Assembly: GCA_035651815.1 (NCBI GenBank)
Contig: DASRFB010000077.1
Span: 12,696-76,695, forward strand
Reading direction: 5' to 3'
Source: VBDM01 sp035651815
GTDB taxonomy: Bacteria > Pseudomonadota > Gammaproteobacteria > Burkholderiales > SG8-39
Length of the DNA: 64,000 nt
In this document: piece by piece, positions 33,646 through 41,702 of the stretch
How the letters are laid out: every line of letters begins with the position of its first letter
Position numbering within the stretch: position 1 is the stretch's first letter
Program-made: the position numbers and the translations under genes
The notes under the pieces: generated by a model
The model's database searches: none
Seen by the model: the letters and a program-made list of their open reading frames with translations, nothing else
What the model was told of the DNA's origin: nothing

Positions 33646-34230
33646 ATGAACCGCCCGCGCGCCCTCGCCGCCGCCGTCGCCCTGCTCGCTCTCGCGCCGG
33701 GCGCGGCGCTCGCGTTCGATCCCGAGAAGCTCGAGGGCTGGTGGGCCGGCGCCGACATCGGCTACGCCTCGATGACGCGACGCTTCTCGGCCCAGAACGA
33801 GTCGACCACGCAGCACAAGATGATCACCGGGCTGCGCGTCGGCTACTCGTGGGACCCGCGGCTGCTCCTCGGCGTCGAGGCCGCGAACTGGCTGCTGAAG
33901 GGCGCCAACATGTGGCGCCTCAACGAGGGCGAAGGCATCCAGACGTTCAACTTCATCGCGCAGGCCTACCCCGCGGCCAACCGCTGGTGGGTGAAGGCCG
34001 GCCTCGGCGGCGCGCGCTTCTGGACCGACGTGCCCGAGGAGGGCACCGGCCGCGGCTTCGGCGGCGTCCTCGGGTTCGGCTACGACGTCCCGCTGTGGGG
34101 CGCGTTCCGGCTGACGCCCGCGGTCGACTTCGCGTGGGGCCGCATCAAGGACGCGACTTCGCCCGCCGGCGTGAAGCAGGACCAGGACTTCCGCGCCTTC
34201 GCCTTCAAGATCGGCCTCACCTTCCGCTAG
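33646..34230 (+). CDS. small outer-membrane beta-barrel protein
   Basis: A 194-residue exported protein: signal peptide 1-23 (GAALAFDP), then amphipathic strands typical of eight-stranded barrels (WWAGADIGYASMTRRF, MITGLRVGYSWDPRLLLGVEAANWL, FGYDVPLWGAFRLTPAVDFAWGRI) and an outer-membrane ending with aromatic and hydrophobic residues at alternate places (FRAFAFKIGLTFR). The final residue is Arg rather than Phe, which is tolerated. It resembles the OmpW/Ail-type or DUF-type porin-like family without a clear named match. Start ATG at 33646. Its last 14 bases overlap the convergent ABC exporter gene. Confidence 0.75.
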   Translation: MNRPRALAAAVALLALAPGAALAFDPEKLEGWWAGADIGYASMTRRFSAQNESTTQHKMITGLRVGYSWDPRLLLGVEAANWLLKGANMWRLNEGEGIQTFNFIAQAYPAANRWWVKAGLGGARFWTDVPEEGTGRGFGGVLGFGYDVPLWGAFRLTPAVDFAWGRIKDATSPAGVKQDQDFRAFAFKIGLTFR

Positions 34231-36013
34231 CCCTGACCGGCGCGTCCGCGGCGAGCCCGCGGTTCGCGAGCAGCGGCCCCGACTGGTCGACGGTCGCCGC
34301 GGCCAGCCGCCCGTTCTCGACCGCGTAGACCACGTCGCAGTGCGCGAGCGTCGACAGCCGGTGCGCGATGATGAAGGTCGTGCGCCCGTGCATCAGCCGC
34401 TCGAGCGCCTGGATGATCACCTGCTCGGTCTTCAGGTCGACCGAGCTGGTCGGCTCGTCGAGGATCAGGATCGGAGCGTCCTTGAGGAAGGCGCGAGCGA
34501 GCGCGATGCGCTGGCGCTCGCCGCCCGAGAGGCGCATGCCGCGTTCGCCGACCGGGGTGCGGTACCCCTCCGGCAGCGCGGCGATGAAGTCGTGCGCACC
34601 CGCGGCCCGCGCCGCCGCCTCGATCTGCGCCTCGCTCGCGCGCGCGCGGCCGTAGGCGATGTTCTCGCCGATCGAGGTCGAGAACAGAACCGGCTCCTGC
34701 AGCACGATCGCGAACTGGCGGCGCAGGTCCTCGAGGCGCCAGCGCCGCAGGTCCTCGCCGTCGAGCAGCACCGCGCCCTGGGTGGGATCGTAGAAGCGCG
34801 TGATCAGGTTGACGAGCGTGGTCTTGCCGGCGCCGGTGCGCCCGACGATGCCGACGCGCGTCCCGGCGGGCACGCGCAGGTTCAGCTCGCGCAGCACCGG
34901 GCGCGCGCTCTCGTAGGCGAAGCCCGCCGCGCGGAACTCGATCTCCCCGCGCGCGCGGGAGAGCGGCCGCGCGTCGGGGCGGTCGGCGACCTCGGGCAGC
35001 ACGTCGAGCAGCGCAAAAGCGCGCTCGGCGCCGACCACCGAGCGCTGCAGATTCGAGAGATTCTTCGACAGCGCGTCGAGCGGCGTGTAGAGCTGCGCGA
35101 GATACGCCATGACGATCACGAGCTCGCCGAGCGAAAGGCGTCCCTCCTGCACGTGCGATACGCCCAGCCACAGCGCCGCCGCGGTGCCCGCGGCGAGCGT
35201 GAGCCCGATGAGCGAGTAGAACGCTCCCTGCAGGCGCACGAGCTCGACGTTGGCGCGCACCTCCTGCGACGCCTGGTCGACGAAGCGGCGCTCCTCGCGG
35301 CGCTCCTGTCCGAAAGCCTTCACCACGCGCAGCGCAGTGAGCACCTCCTGCAGCACCGAGGTGGCCGAGCTGCCCAGCTCCTTCGCCTCGTGCCACTTGG
35401 CGTGCAGCCGCCCGCCGAAGACGCGGATGAGCAGGGCGAGCACCGGCACGACGGCGAGCGCGACCAGCGCGAGCGAGCGGTCGAGACGCGCCGTGACGAT
35501 GATCATGCCGCCGAGGGTGAGCCCCGCGGTGAGGAAGGGCGACACGCCGTACACGCCGATCCACTGGATCGCGGGCGCGTCGTACTCCAGGCGGTAGATC
35601 GCGTCGGCCGTGCCGCGCGTATCGTGCCACGCGAGCGAGAGCCGCTGCACGTGCGCGAACAGCTTGGCGCGGAACGCGAGCACCAGCTTCTCGCCCGTCC
35701 ACGACTGCAGCAGCCAGGTGAGGAGCTTCTGCAGCTCGGTCGCGAGCGCGATCGCGACGACGCCGCCGACCGCCACGGCGAGAGCCGTGATCCCGGCGTC
35801 GCCGAGGCGGCCGAGCGGCCCGGGCAGCTCCTGGGCGCCGAGCGCGCTGTCGATCGCGATCTTGAGCGGCAGCGGCGTGAGCAGCGCGAGCGGCACCGCG
35901 AGCAGGTCGAGCGCGACGATGCCGGCGAGGTGCGCCCAGTACGGCCGCGCTTGCGCGAGCAGCCGCCGGGCGAGCGCGGCGGCACTCATGGCGGCGCGGG
36001 GTGAGTCGCTCAC
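34217..36013 (-). CDS. ABC exporter, fused permease and ATPase (MsbA-like)
   Basis: A 598-residue half-transporter: six predicted helices in the first ~320 residues (the VALDLLAVPLALLTPL helix comes first), then the ATPase with Walker A GIVGRTGAGKTTLVNLI, Q-loop IVLQEPVLF, signature LSGGERQRIALARA, Walker B ILILDEPTSSVD and the switch His in IIAHRLS. It would form a homodimer that exports lipid or another hydrophobic compound. Position in a cluster with a glycosyltransferase fusion, GalE and UXS suggests export of a glycolipid or lipid-linked glycan. Start is a GTG at 36013, seven bases after the stop of the GT gene. Confidence 0.9.
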   Translation of the reverse strand: MSDSPRAAMSAAALARRLLAQARPYWAHLAGIVALDLLAVPLALLTPLPLKIAIDSALGAQELPGPLGRLGDAGITALAVAVGGVVAIALATELQKLLTWLLQSWTGEKLVLAFRAKLFAHVQRLSLAWHDTRGTADAIYRLEYDAPAIQWIGVYGVSPFLTAGLTLGGMIIVTARLDRSLALVALAVVPVLALLIRVFGGRLHAKWHEAKELGSSATSVLQEVLTALRVVKAFGQERREERRFVDQASQEVRANVELVRLQGAFYSLIGLTLAAGTAAALWLGVSHVQEGRLSLGELVIVMAYLAQLYTPLDALSKNLSNLQRSVVGAERAFALLDVLPEVADRPDARPLSRARGEIEFRAAGFAYESARPVLRELNLRVPAGTRVGIVGRTGAGKTTLVNLITRFYDPTQGAVLLDGEDLRRWRLEDLRRQFAIVLQEPVLFSTSIGENIAYGRARASEAQIEAAARAAGAHDFIAALPEGYRTPVGERGMRLSGGERQRIALARAFLKDAPILILDEPTSSVDLKTEQVIIQALERLMHGRTTFIIAHRLSTLAHCDVVYAVENGRLAAATVDQSGPLLANRGLAADAPVRASGR

Positions 36014-36020
36014 GGCGGCC

Positions 36021-38594
36021 TCATCGCTCGGCCTCGGCGAGCGCGCGCTCGAGCGACGCGAGCGCGGCGCCGCAGTCGCGCGCGATGCGCCAGGCGAGCA
36101 GGGCGTCCAGCGCGGCGAGCGCCGCGGCCGCGACCCAGCCGCGGTCGAGGAGCGCGAGGACCGCGAGCGCGCCGACCGCGGCGACCGTCGCGACGGCCGC
36201 GGACGACGGCCGGGGCCACGCGCGCCAGCGCGCGAGCTGCCGCCCGCCGCCGTGCTCCTCGAGCGCGAGCCGCACGCGCGCGCCGCCGAGCAGGCCGCGC
36301 CTCGTCTCGAGGTCCCAGCGGTCGTAGTCGCCGCCCGCGCGCACCGGTGCGCCGGCCTGCCGCAGCCGAGCCTCGATATCGCGCAGCCATTGCTCGGGCG
36401 CTCGCCCGTGCTCGCGCCACGCGCCGCGCACGAACGGCCGCGGCGCGATCCATTCGCCGGGCACGCGCCGCCACGGGGTGAGGCCGTGCCGCAGGCGCCC
36501 GATCAGGCGCGCGAGCGGCTGCATCAGATGCAGCAGCGCGGTGAGCGCGCGCCGCCTCGCGCCTTCGCCGGGCGAGCGCGCGCGCCGCGGGAAGCTCGCG
36601 CGCGAGGCCGCGAGCGCCGCCTGCGCGAGCGTCGCCGCCGCGGCGAGCGCGGCGAGCGGCAGCGCCGCGCGCAGCGGCGGCCACGAGAGACCCAGGAGCG
36701 AGAGCGCGGCGAGCGCCGCGATCACCAGATACCACTCGGGCATCAGCGGCAGCGCCGCGAGCGTGAGCGGCGCCGGCTCGTAGAGCGACTGGTACGCCGC
36801 GGTTCCCCAGGTGCCGCCGTAGACCCGCGCGGCGCGCCACGGGATCGGCAGCGCGAAGCCGCGGCCGTAGAGGCGTCCCGACCAGGCGAGGTGGCCGGCG
36901 CCGTTGTAGCGCTCGGGCCACTTCTCCTCGAGCAGCGCCTCGGCCTTGCCGTAGCCTTGCTGCTGGCGCCAGTACATCGCGATCGAGTTGCGGCGGTGGT
37001 GCCAGTCCATCGCGCCGGCGTGGAACCCGATGCGCCAGCCGCGCGCGAGCAGCCGCCAGCACAGGTCGACGTCGTCGCCGGCGGCGCGGTAGCGCGCGTC
37101 GAACCCGCCGACCGCCTCGAGCGCGTCGCGCCGGAACGCCATGTTGCACCCGGGAATGTGCTCGGCTTCCCGGTCGCTCGCGAGCACGTGCACGGGCCCG
37201 CCGGGCGCGTTGGCGATGCAGTCGGCGATCTCGCCGTCGCCGGGCGGCGCGATGTTCGGGCCGCCGACGCCGACCCAGTCGCCGCTCATGAACGCGTACG
37301 CGAGGTAGTGCAGCCAGTGCGGATCCGGATACGCGTCGTCGTCGATGTAGGCGACGATCTCGCCGCTCGCCGCGCGCCAGCCGGTGTTGCGCGCGGACGA
37401 GAGCCCGCGGTTCTCGGTGCTGATCAGGCGCACGGCGTGCTCGCGCGCGATCGCCGCCGTCGCGTCGGTCGAGCCGTCGTTCACGACGATCACCTCGAAG
37501 TCCGGGTACTCGACGCGCGCGAGCGCCGCCAGCGTGTCGCGGATGGTGCGCGCGCCGTTGTAGCTGCACACGACGACGCTCACGCGCGGCCACGCGAGCC
37601 CGGCCGGGAACGGCACCTCGGCGTACGCCGCGCCGATCGCGCCGAGCGCGGGCTTCGGCAGCCGCTCGCGCGTGACCAGGCCGAAGTCCCAGTCCTCGAC
37701 GTCGTAGCCGCCGCGGTGCCACTCGTCGGTCCACGCGAAGACGAAGGTCCCGGCGCAGCCCGCGGCGAACGCGGTGCGCACCTGCCAGTCGAGGCTCTCG
37801 GCCTGAGCGGCCTCGCCGTTGCGGCGCGAGTCGAGGCCGATCTCGGCCATGACGAGCGGGCGCTCGCCGGCGAGGTTCTGCAGCCGCGCGAGGTAGGCCT
37901 CGAGCCGCTCGCGTTGCTCGAGATACACGTTGAAGCACACGAAGTCGAGGAAGGGCAGCCGCAGGTACTCGGTGGTCGGGAAGTTCACGTAGGTGACGAG
38001 CGCGTCCGGGTCCTCGTCCTTCGCCGCGCAATAGAGGCGGCGCACGAAGCGCTCGATGCGCGCGCGGCCGTGCCAGCGCACGATCGCCGGGGGGATCTCG
38101 TTGCCGACCGCGTAGCCGAGGACCGCGGGGTGCCCGGCGCACTCGCGCACGCCGGCGCGCACGCGCGCCTCGATCGCGTGCGCGCGCTCGGGCTCGTCGA
38201 GGAAGGCGACGTGCTGCTCCCACGGCAGGCCGACCAGCACGCGCAGCCCGTGCGCGAGCGCGGCGTCGAGCAGCGCGCGCGGCGGAACGGTGTAGAGGCG
38301 CACCGCGTTGATGCCGGCGGCCGCCATGGCCGAGAAATCGGCGTCGATCCGCGCGGGCCCGGGATAGTCGCCGCCGGGTCCGGGGCGGAAGGTGCCGTAC
38401 GTGACGCCGCGGATCCAGAGCTTCTCGTCGCCGGCGTAGAGGAACTTGCCCGCGACGCGCGGCCGCGCGTCGACGGTGTCGCGCGCCCGGGGCGTCGGCG
38501 CCGCCGCGTCCGCGGCCGGCGGCGCGTCGGCCTCGGCGCTCAGCGCGCGTGCCAGCGCCACGCCGTGTCGACGATCGTCTCGAGCCCGGAGCAT
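36021..38594 (-). CDS. fusion of glycoside-hydrolase-like domain and GT2 glycosyltransferase
   Basis: An 857-residue protein. Residues ~55-325 are a TIM barrel of clan-A glycosidase type, with the acid/base pair Asn165-Glu166 in GYAVGNEIPP and a putative nucleophile Glu251 in LVMAEIGLDS. Residues ~337-520 are a GT2 domain: VVVCSYNGARTI, NDGSTD at 372-377, the DDD (418-420) that binds the nucleotide sugar metal, and GDDVDLCWRL as the catalytic-base segment. The C-terminus holds three to four hydrophobic helices, so the protein is membrane-bound. Start: ATG 38594 after GGGAG, which overlaps galE by 55 bases; a GTG at 38561 is an alternative. The polysaccharide neighbours support a biosynthetic role. 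Confidence 0.8.
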   Translation of the reverse strand: MLRARDDRRHGVALARALSAEADAPPAADAAAPTPRARDTVDARPRVAGKFLYAGDEKLWIRGVTYGTFRPGPGGDYPGPARIDADFSAMAAAGINAVRLYTVPPRALLDAALAHGLRVLVGLPWEQHVAFLDEPERAHAIEARVRAGVRECAGHPAVLGYAVGNEIPPAIVRWHGRARIERFVRRLYCAAKDEDPDALVTYVNFPTTEYLRLPFLDFVCFNVYLEQRERLEAYLARLQNLAGERPLVMAEIGLDSRRNGEAAQAESLDWQVRTAFAAGCAGTFVFAWTDEWHRGGYDVEDWDFGLVTRERLPKPALGAIGAAYAEVPFPAGLAWPRVSVVVCSYNGARTIRDTLAALARVEYPDFEVIVVNDGSTDATAAIAREHAVRLISTENRGLSSARNTGWRAASGEIVAYIDDDAYPDPHWLHYLAYAFMSGDWVGVGGPNIAPPGDGEIADCIANAPGGPVHVLASDREAEHIPGCNMAFRRDALEAVGGFDARYRAAGDDVDLCWRLLARGWRIGFHAGAMDWHHRRNSIAMYWRQQQGYGKAEALLEEKWPERYNGAGHLAWSGRLYGRGFALPIPWRAARVYGGTWGTAAYQSLYEPAPLTLAALPLMPEWYLVIAALAALSLLGLSWPPLRAALPLAALAAAATLAQAALAASRASFPRRARSPGEGARRRALTALLHLMQPLARLIGRLRHGLTPWRRVPGEWIAPRPFVRGAWREHGRAPEQWLRDIEARLRQAGAPVRAGGDYDRWDLETRRGLLGGARVRLALEEHGGGRQLARWRAWPRPSSAAVATVAAVGALAVLALLDRGWVAAAALAALDALLAWRIARDCGAALASLERALAEAER

Positions 38595-39514
38595 CGCGGC
38601 TCCCAGCCGAGCAGCTCGCGCGCCCGGGCCGCGTCCGCGACCAGGCACGCGGGATCGCCCGCGCGGCGGGCGACGTCGCGCCGCGGCACGGCGCGGCGCG
38701 CGACGCGCTCGACCGCGGCGATCACTTCGCGGACCGAGTGGCCGCGCCCCGTGCCGAGGTTGACGGCGACGCTGCCGCCGCCGTCGAGCAGGTAGTCGAG
38801 CGCGCGCGCGTGCGCGTCGGCGAGATCGCTCACGTGCACGTAGTCGCGCACGGCGGTGCCGTCGGCGCTCGGGTAGTCGGTGCCGCAGACCGCGAGCGGC
38901 GGCTGCGTGCCGAGCGCGGCCCCGATCGCGAGCGGGATGAGGTGCGTCTCGGGATCGTGGTCCTCGCCGATCTCGCCGTCGAGGTCCGCGCCCGCGGCGT
39001 TGAAGTAGCGCAGCGCGACCGAGCGCAGGCCGTGGGCCGCGCCGTACCAGTGCAGCGCGCGCTCGGCGACGCGCTTCGACTCGCCGTACGGGCTGATCGG
39101 ATCCTGCGGGTGGCGCTCGTCGATCGGCAGCGATCGCGGCACGCCGTAGGTCGCGCAGGTCGAGGAGAACACGATCGCGCGCACGTCGCAGGCCCGCATC
39201 GCGTCGAGCACCGACAGCGTGCCGGCGACGTTGTTCCCGAAGTACTTGCCGGGGTCGCGCATCGACTCGCCCACGTAGGCGTAGGCGGCGAAGTGCACGA
39301 CCGCCGCGACGCGGTGCTCGCGCATCGTGCGCTCGAGGAGCGCGCGGTCGCGCACGTCGCCCTGGACGAGCGGGCCCCAGCGCACGGCCGAGGCGTGGCC
39401 GTGCTCGAGACTGTCGAGCGTGACCGGCACGTGGCCCGCGCGCGCGAGCGCCTTGCAGGCGTGGCTGCCGATGTAGCCGGCCCCGCCCGTCACGAGAACG
39501 GCGCGCCGGGACAT
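38540..39514 (-). CDS. galE: UDP-glucose 4-epimerase
   Basis: A 324-residue extended SDR enzyme that interconverts UDP-glucose and UDP-galactose. NAD motif TGGAGYIGSHACKAL, catalytic Tyr-Lys in YGESK, SSTCATYG before it, the NxxGTL-type VAGTLSVLDAM and the GalE-specific VALRYFNAAGADLDGEIGEDH and GRGHSVREVI segments are present. Start ATG at 39514, 11 bases after the stop of the UXS gene. It feeds galactose to the glycan made by the downstream fusion protein. The 3' end overlaps the GT fusion start, so the four genes UXS, galE, fusion and exporter form one operon on the minus strand. Confidence 0.93.
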   Translation of the reverse strand: MSRRAVLVTGGAGYIGSHACKALARAGHVPVTLDSLEHGHASAVRWGPLVQGDVRDRALLERTMREHRVAAVVHFAAYAYVGESMRDPGKYFGNNVAGTLSVLDAMRACDVRAIVFSSTCATYGVPRSLPIDERHPQDPISPYGESKRVAERALHWYGAAHGLRSVALRYFNAAGADLDGEIGEDHDPETHLIPLAIGAALGTQPPLAVCGTDYPSADGTAVRDYVHVSDLADAHARALDYLLDGGGSVAVNLGTGRGHSVREVIAAVERVARRAVPRRDVARRAGDPACLVADAARARELLGWEPRCSGLETIVDTAWRWHAR

Positions 39515-39525
39515 GCGCTCGCGCT

Positions 39526-40509
<984 letters not shown>

Positions 40510-40663
40510 GCGCAGGGAAGCCCGATCGGTGATGTACCGATGCCGATGTTATAGAGCGAACCCCGGCTCCCCTCGTGACGGAGAGCGGCCGGTCCATGGT
40601 CCTTACGGAGTGTCCGGGCGCGGAGACGCCGCGCCCTCCCCCGAAACCGGCTAGCATCGCGCG

Positions 40664-41056
40664 ATGCGCGTGTTCCGCATCTTCACCGGGCCGTCGGGAG
40701 AGTCGGCGATCGAGGTCCGCCGCGTCCCGATGAGCGGCGGCGAGCGGCCCATGTCGCAGAGCTTCCGCTGCGAATCGATGTTCTTCCGCGAGACGCCCGA
40801 GGGTCACGTGCAGGACCTGCACAACGCGCCGCGGCGGCAGCTGATCTTCCTCGTGTCGGGGCTGCTCGAGCTCGAGTCGAGCACCGGCCGGCGCTTCGTC
40901 TGCCGGCCCGGCGACCTCATCTTCGCCGAGGACACGACCGGCCGGGGCCACATCACGCGGTCGCTCCGCGACGTGCGCGGGTTCGTGCACGTGGCGATGC
41001 CGGCCGACTTCGACGTCTCGGGCTGGCCGCTCGAGGAGGCGCATCCGCCCGGCTGA
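40664..41056 (+). CDS. cupin-like protein
   Basis: A 130-residue soluble protein of cupin fold. The barrel is seen in QLIFLVSGLLELESSTGRRFVCRPGDLIFAEDTTGRGHITRS: the turn GDLIFAED and a final His (GHIT) correspond to motif 2, while motif 1 has HVQDLHNAPRRQ, with two His in the right area. Metal binding is possible but not clear. No signal peptide. I cannot assign a substrate. ATG at 40664, divergent from UXS. It is followed by a 175-base gap before the pseudopilin gene. Confidence 0.65.
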   Translation: MRVFRIFTGPSGESAIEVRRVPMSGGERPMSQSFRCESMFFRETPEGHVQDLHNAPRRQLIFLVSGLLELESSTGRRFVCRPGDLIFAEDTTGRGHITRSLRDVRGFVHVAMPADFDVSGWPLEEAHPPG

Positions 41057-41231
41057 CGGGCCCCCGACACGGGCCGCCCGCGCGCGGACGGGCGAGCGTG
41101 CGTATTGCGCGCGGCGAGCGAATCTCCTGTTCCGCCCGGCGGGACGCTAAGTCAAACTCCACGTTCTGCGGAACCGATCCCGGGGCTGGGCCAGCCCGTC
41201 CGGGGCGCCGCAGATCAGGGAGGCAACAACA

Positions 41232-41702
41232 ATGAGAGCTGGCCCCAGGACCGGCTCCACCGGATTCACCGCCATCGAGGTGCTGATCGCGCTCGCCATT
41301 CTCGGCGTGCTTGCGAGCCTCGCCTACTCGCGCTATACGGACTACACCGAGCGGGTGCGCGTGTCGACCGCGACCACCGACATCAACGCCATCGCGTTCC
41401 TGGTGGTCCAGTACAACCTCGACAACCGGCGCTTCCCCGACTCGCTCGCCGACGTCCGGCAGGACAGCAAGCTCGACCCTTGGGGCCGGCCCTATGCCTA
41501 CTTCAACCTCGTGTCGCACAAGGGCGACGGCAAGGCGAGGAAGGACAAGCAGCTCAACCCGCTGAACAGCGACTTCGACCTGTACAGCGTGGGCAAGGAC
41601 GGCTCCTCCTCGTCCTCGCTGCAGGCGAAGAACAGCCGCGACGACGTCGTGCGGGCGCGCGACGGCCGGTTCGTCGGGCTCGCGTCGGAGTTCGACCCGT
41701 GA
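41232..41702 (+). CDS. type II secretion/type IV pilus pseudopilin
   Basis: A 156-residue protein with a class III prepilin leader: basic RAGPRTGSTG, cleavage after Gly, then FTAIEVLIALAILGVLASLAY with Glu at +5. The body is short, with SDYTERVRVS after the helix, DPWGRPYAYFNLVS and GKDGSSSSS, and the stretch LDPWGRPYAYF recalls the GspG-type C-terminal region that binds calcium. It is therefore probably a GspG-like major pseudopilin or an accessory pilin. No assembly ATPase or secretin is nearby. Start ATG at 41232 behind AGGGAGG. Its stop (TGA 41700-41702) shares a base with the ATG of the GGDEF/EAL gene, so expression is coupled. Confidence 0.85.
   Translation: MRAGPRTGSTGFTAIEVLIALAILGVLASLAYSRYTDYTERVRVSTATTDINAIAFLVVQYNLDNRRFPDSLADVRQDSKLDPWGRPYAYFNLVSHKGDGKARKDKQLNPLNSDFDLYSVGKDGSSSSSLQAKNSRDDVVRARDGRFVGLASEFDP

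Noticed and set aside
41121..41192. GGGACGCTAAG followed by GGAACCGAT before the pseudopilin gene, reminiscent of a c-di-GMP-I (GEMM) riboswitch
   Set aside because: The essential upstream GGCAAACC strand and the GNRA-loop stem are missing, and the closing stems could not be paired, so the likeness is local. A covariance-model search would settle it.
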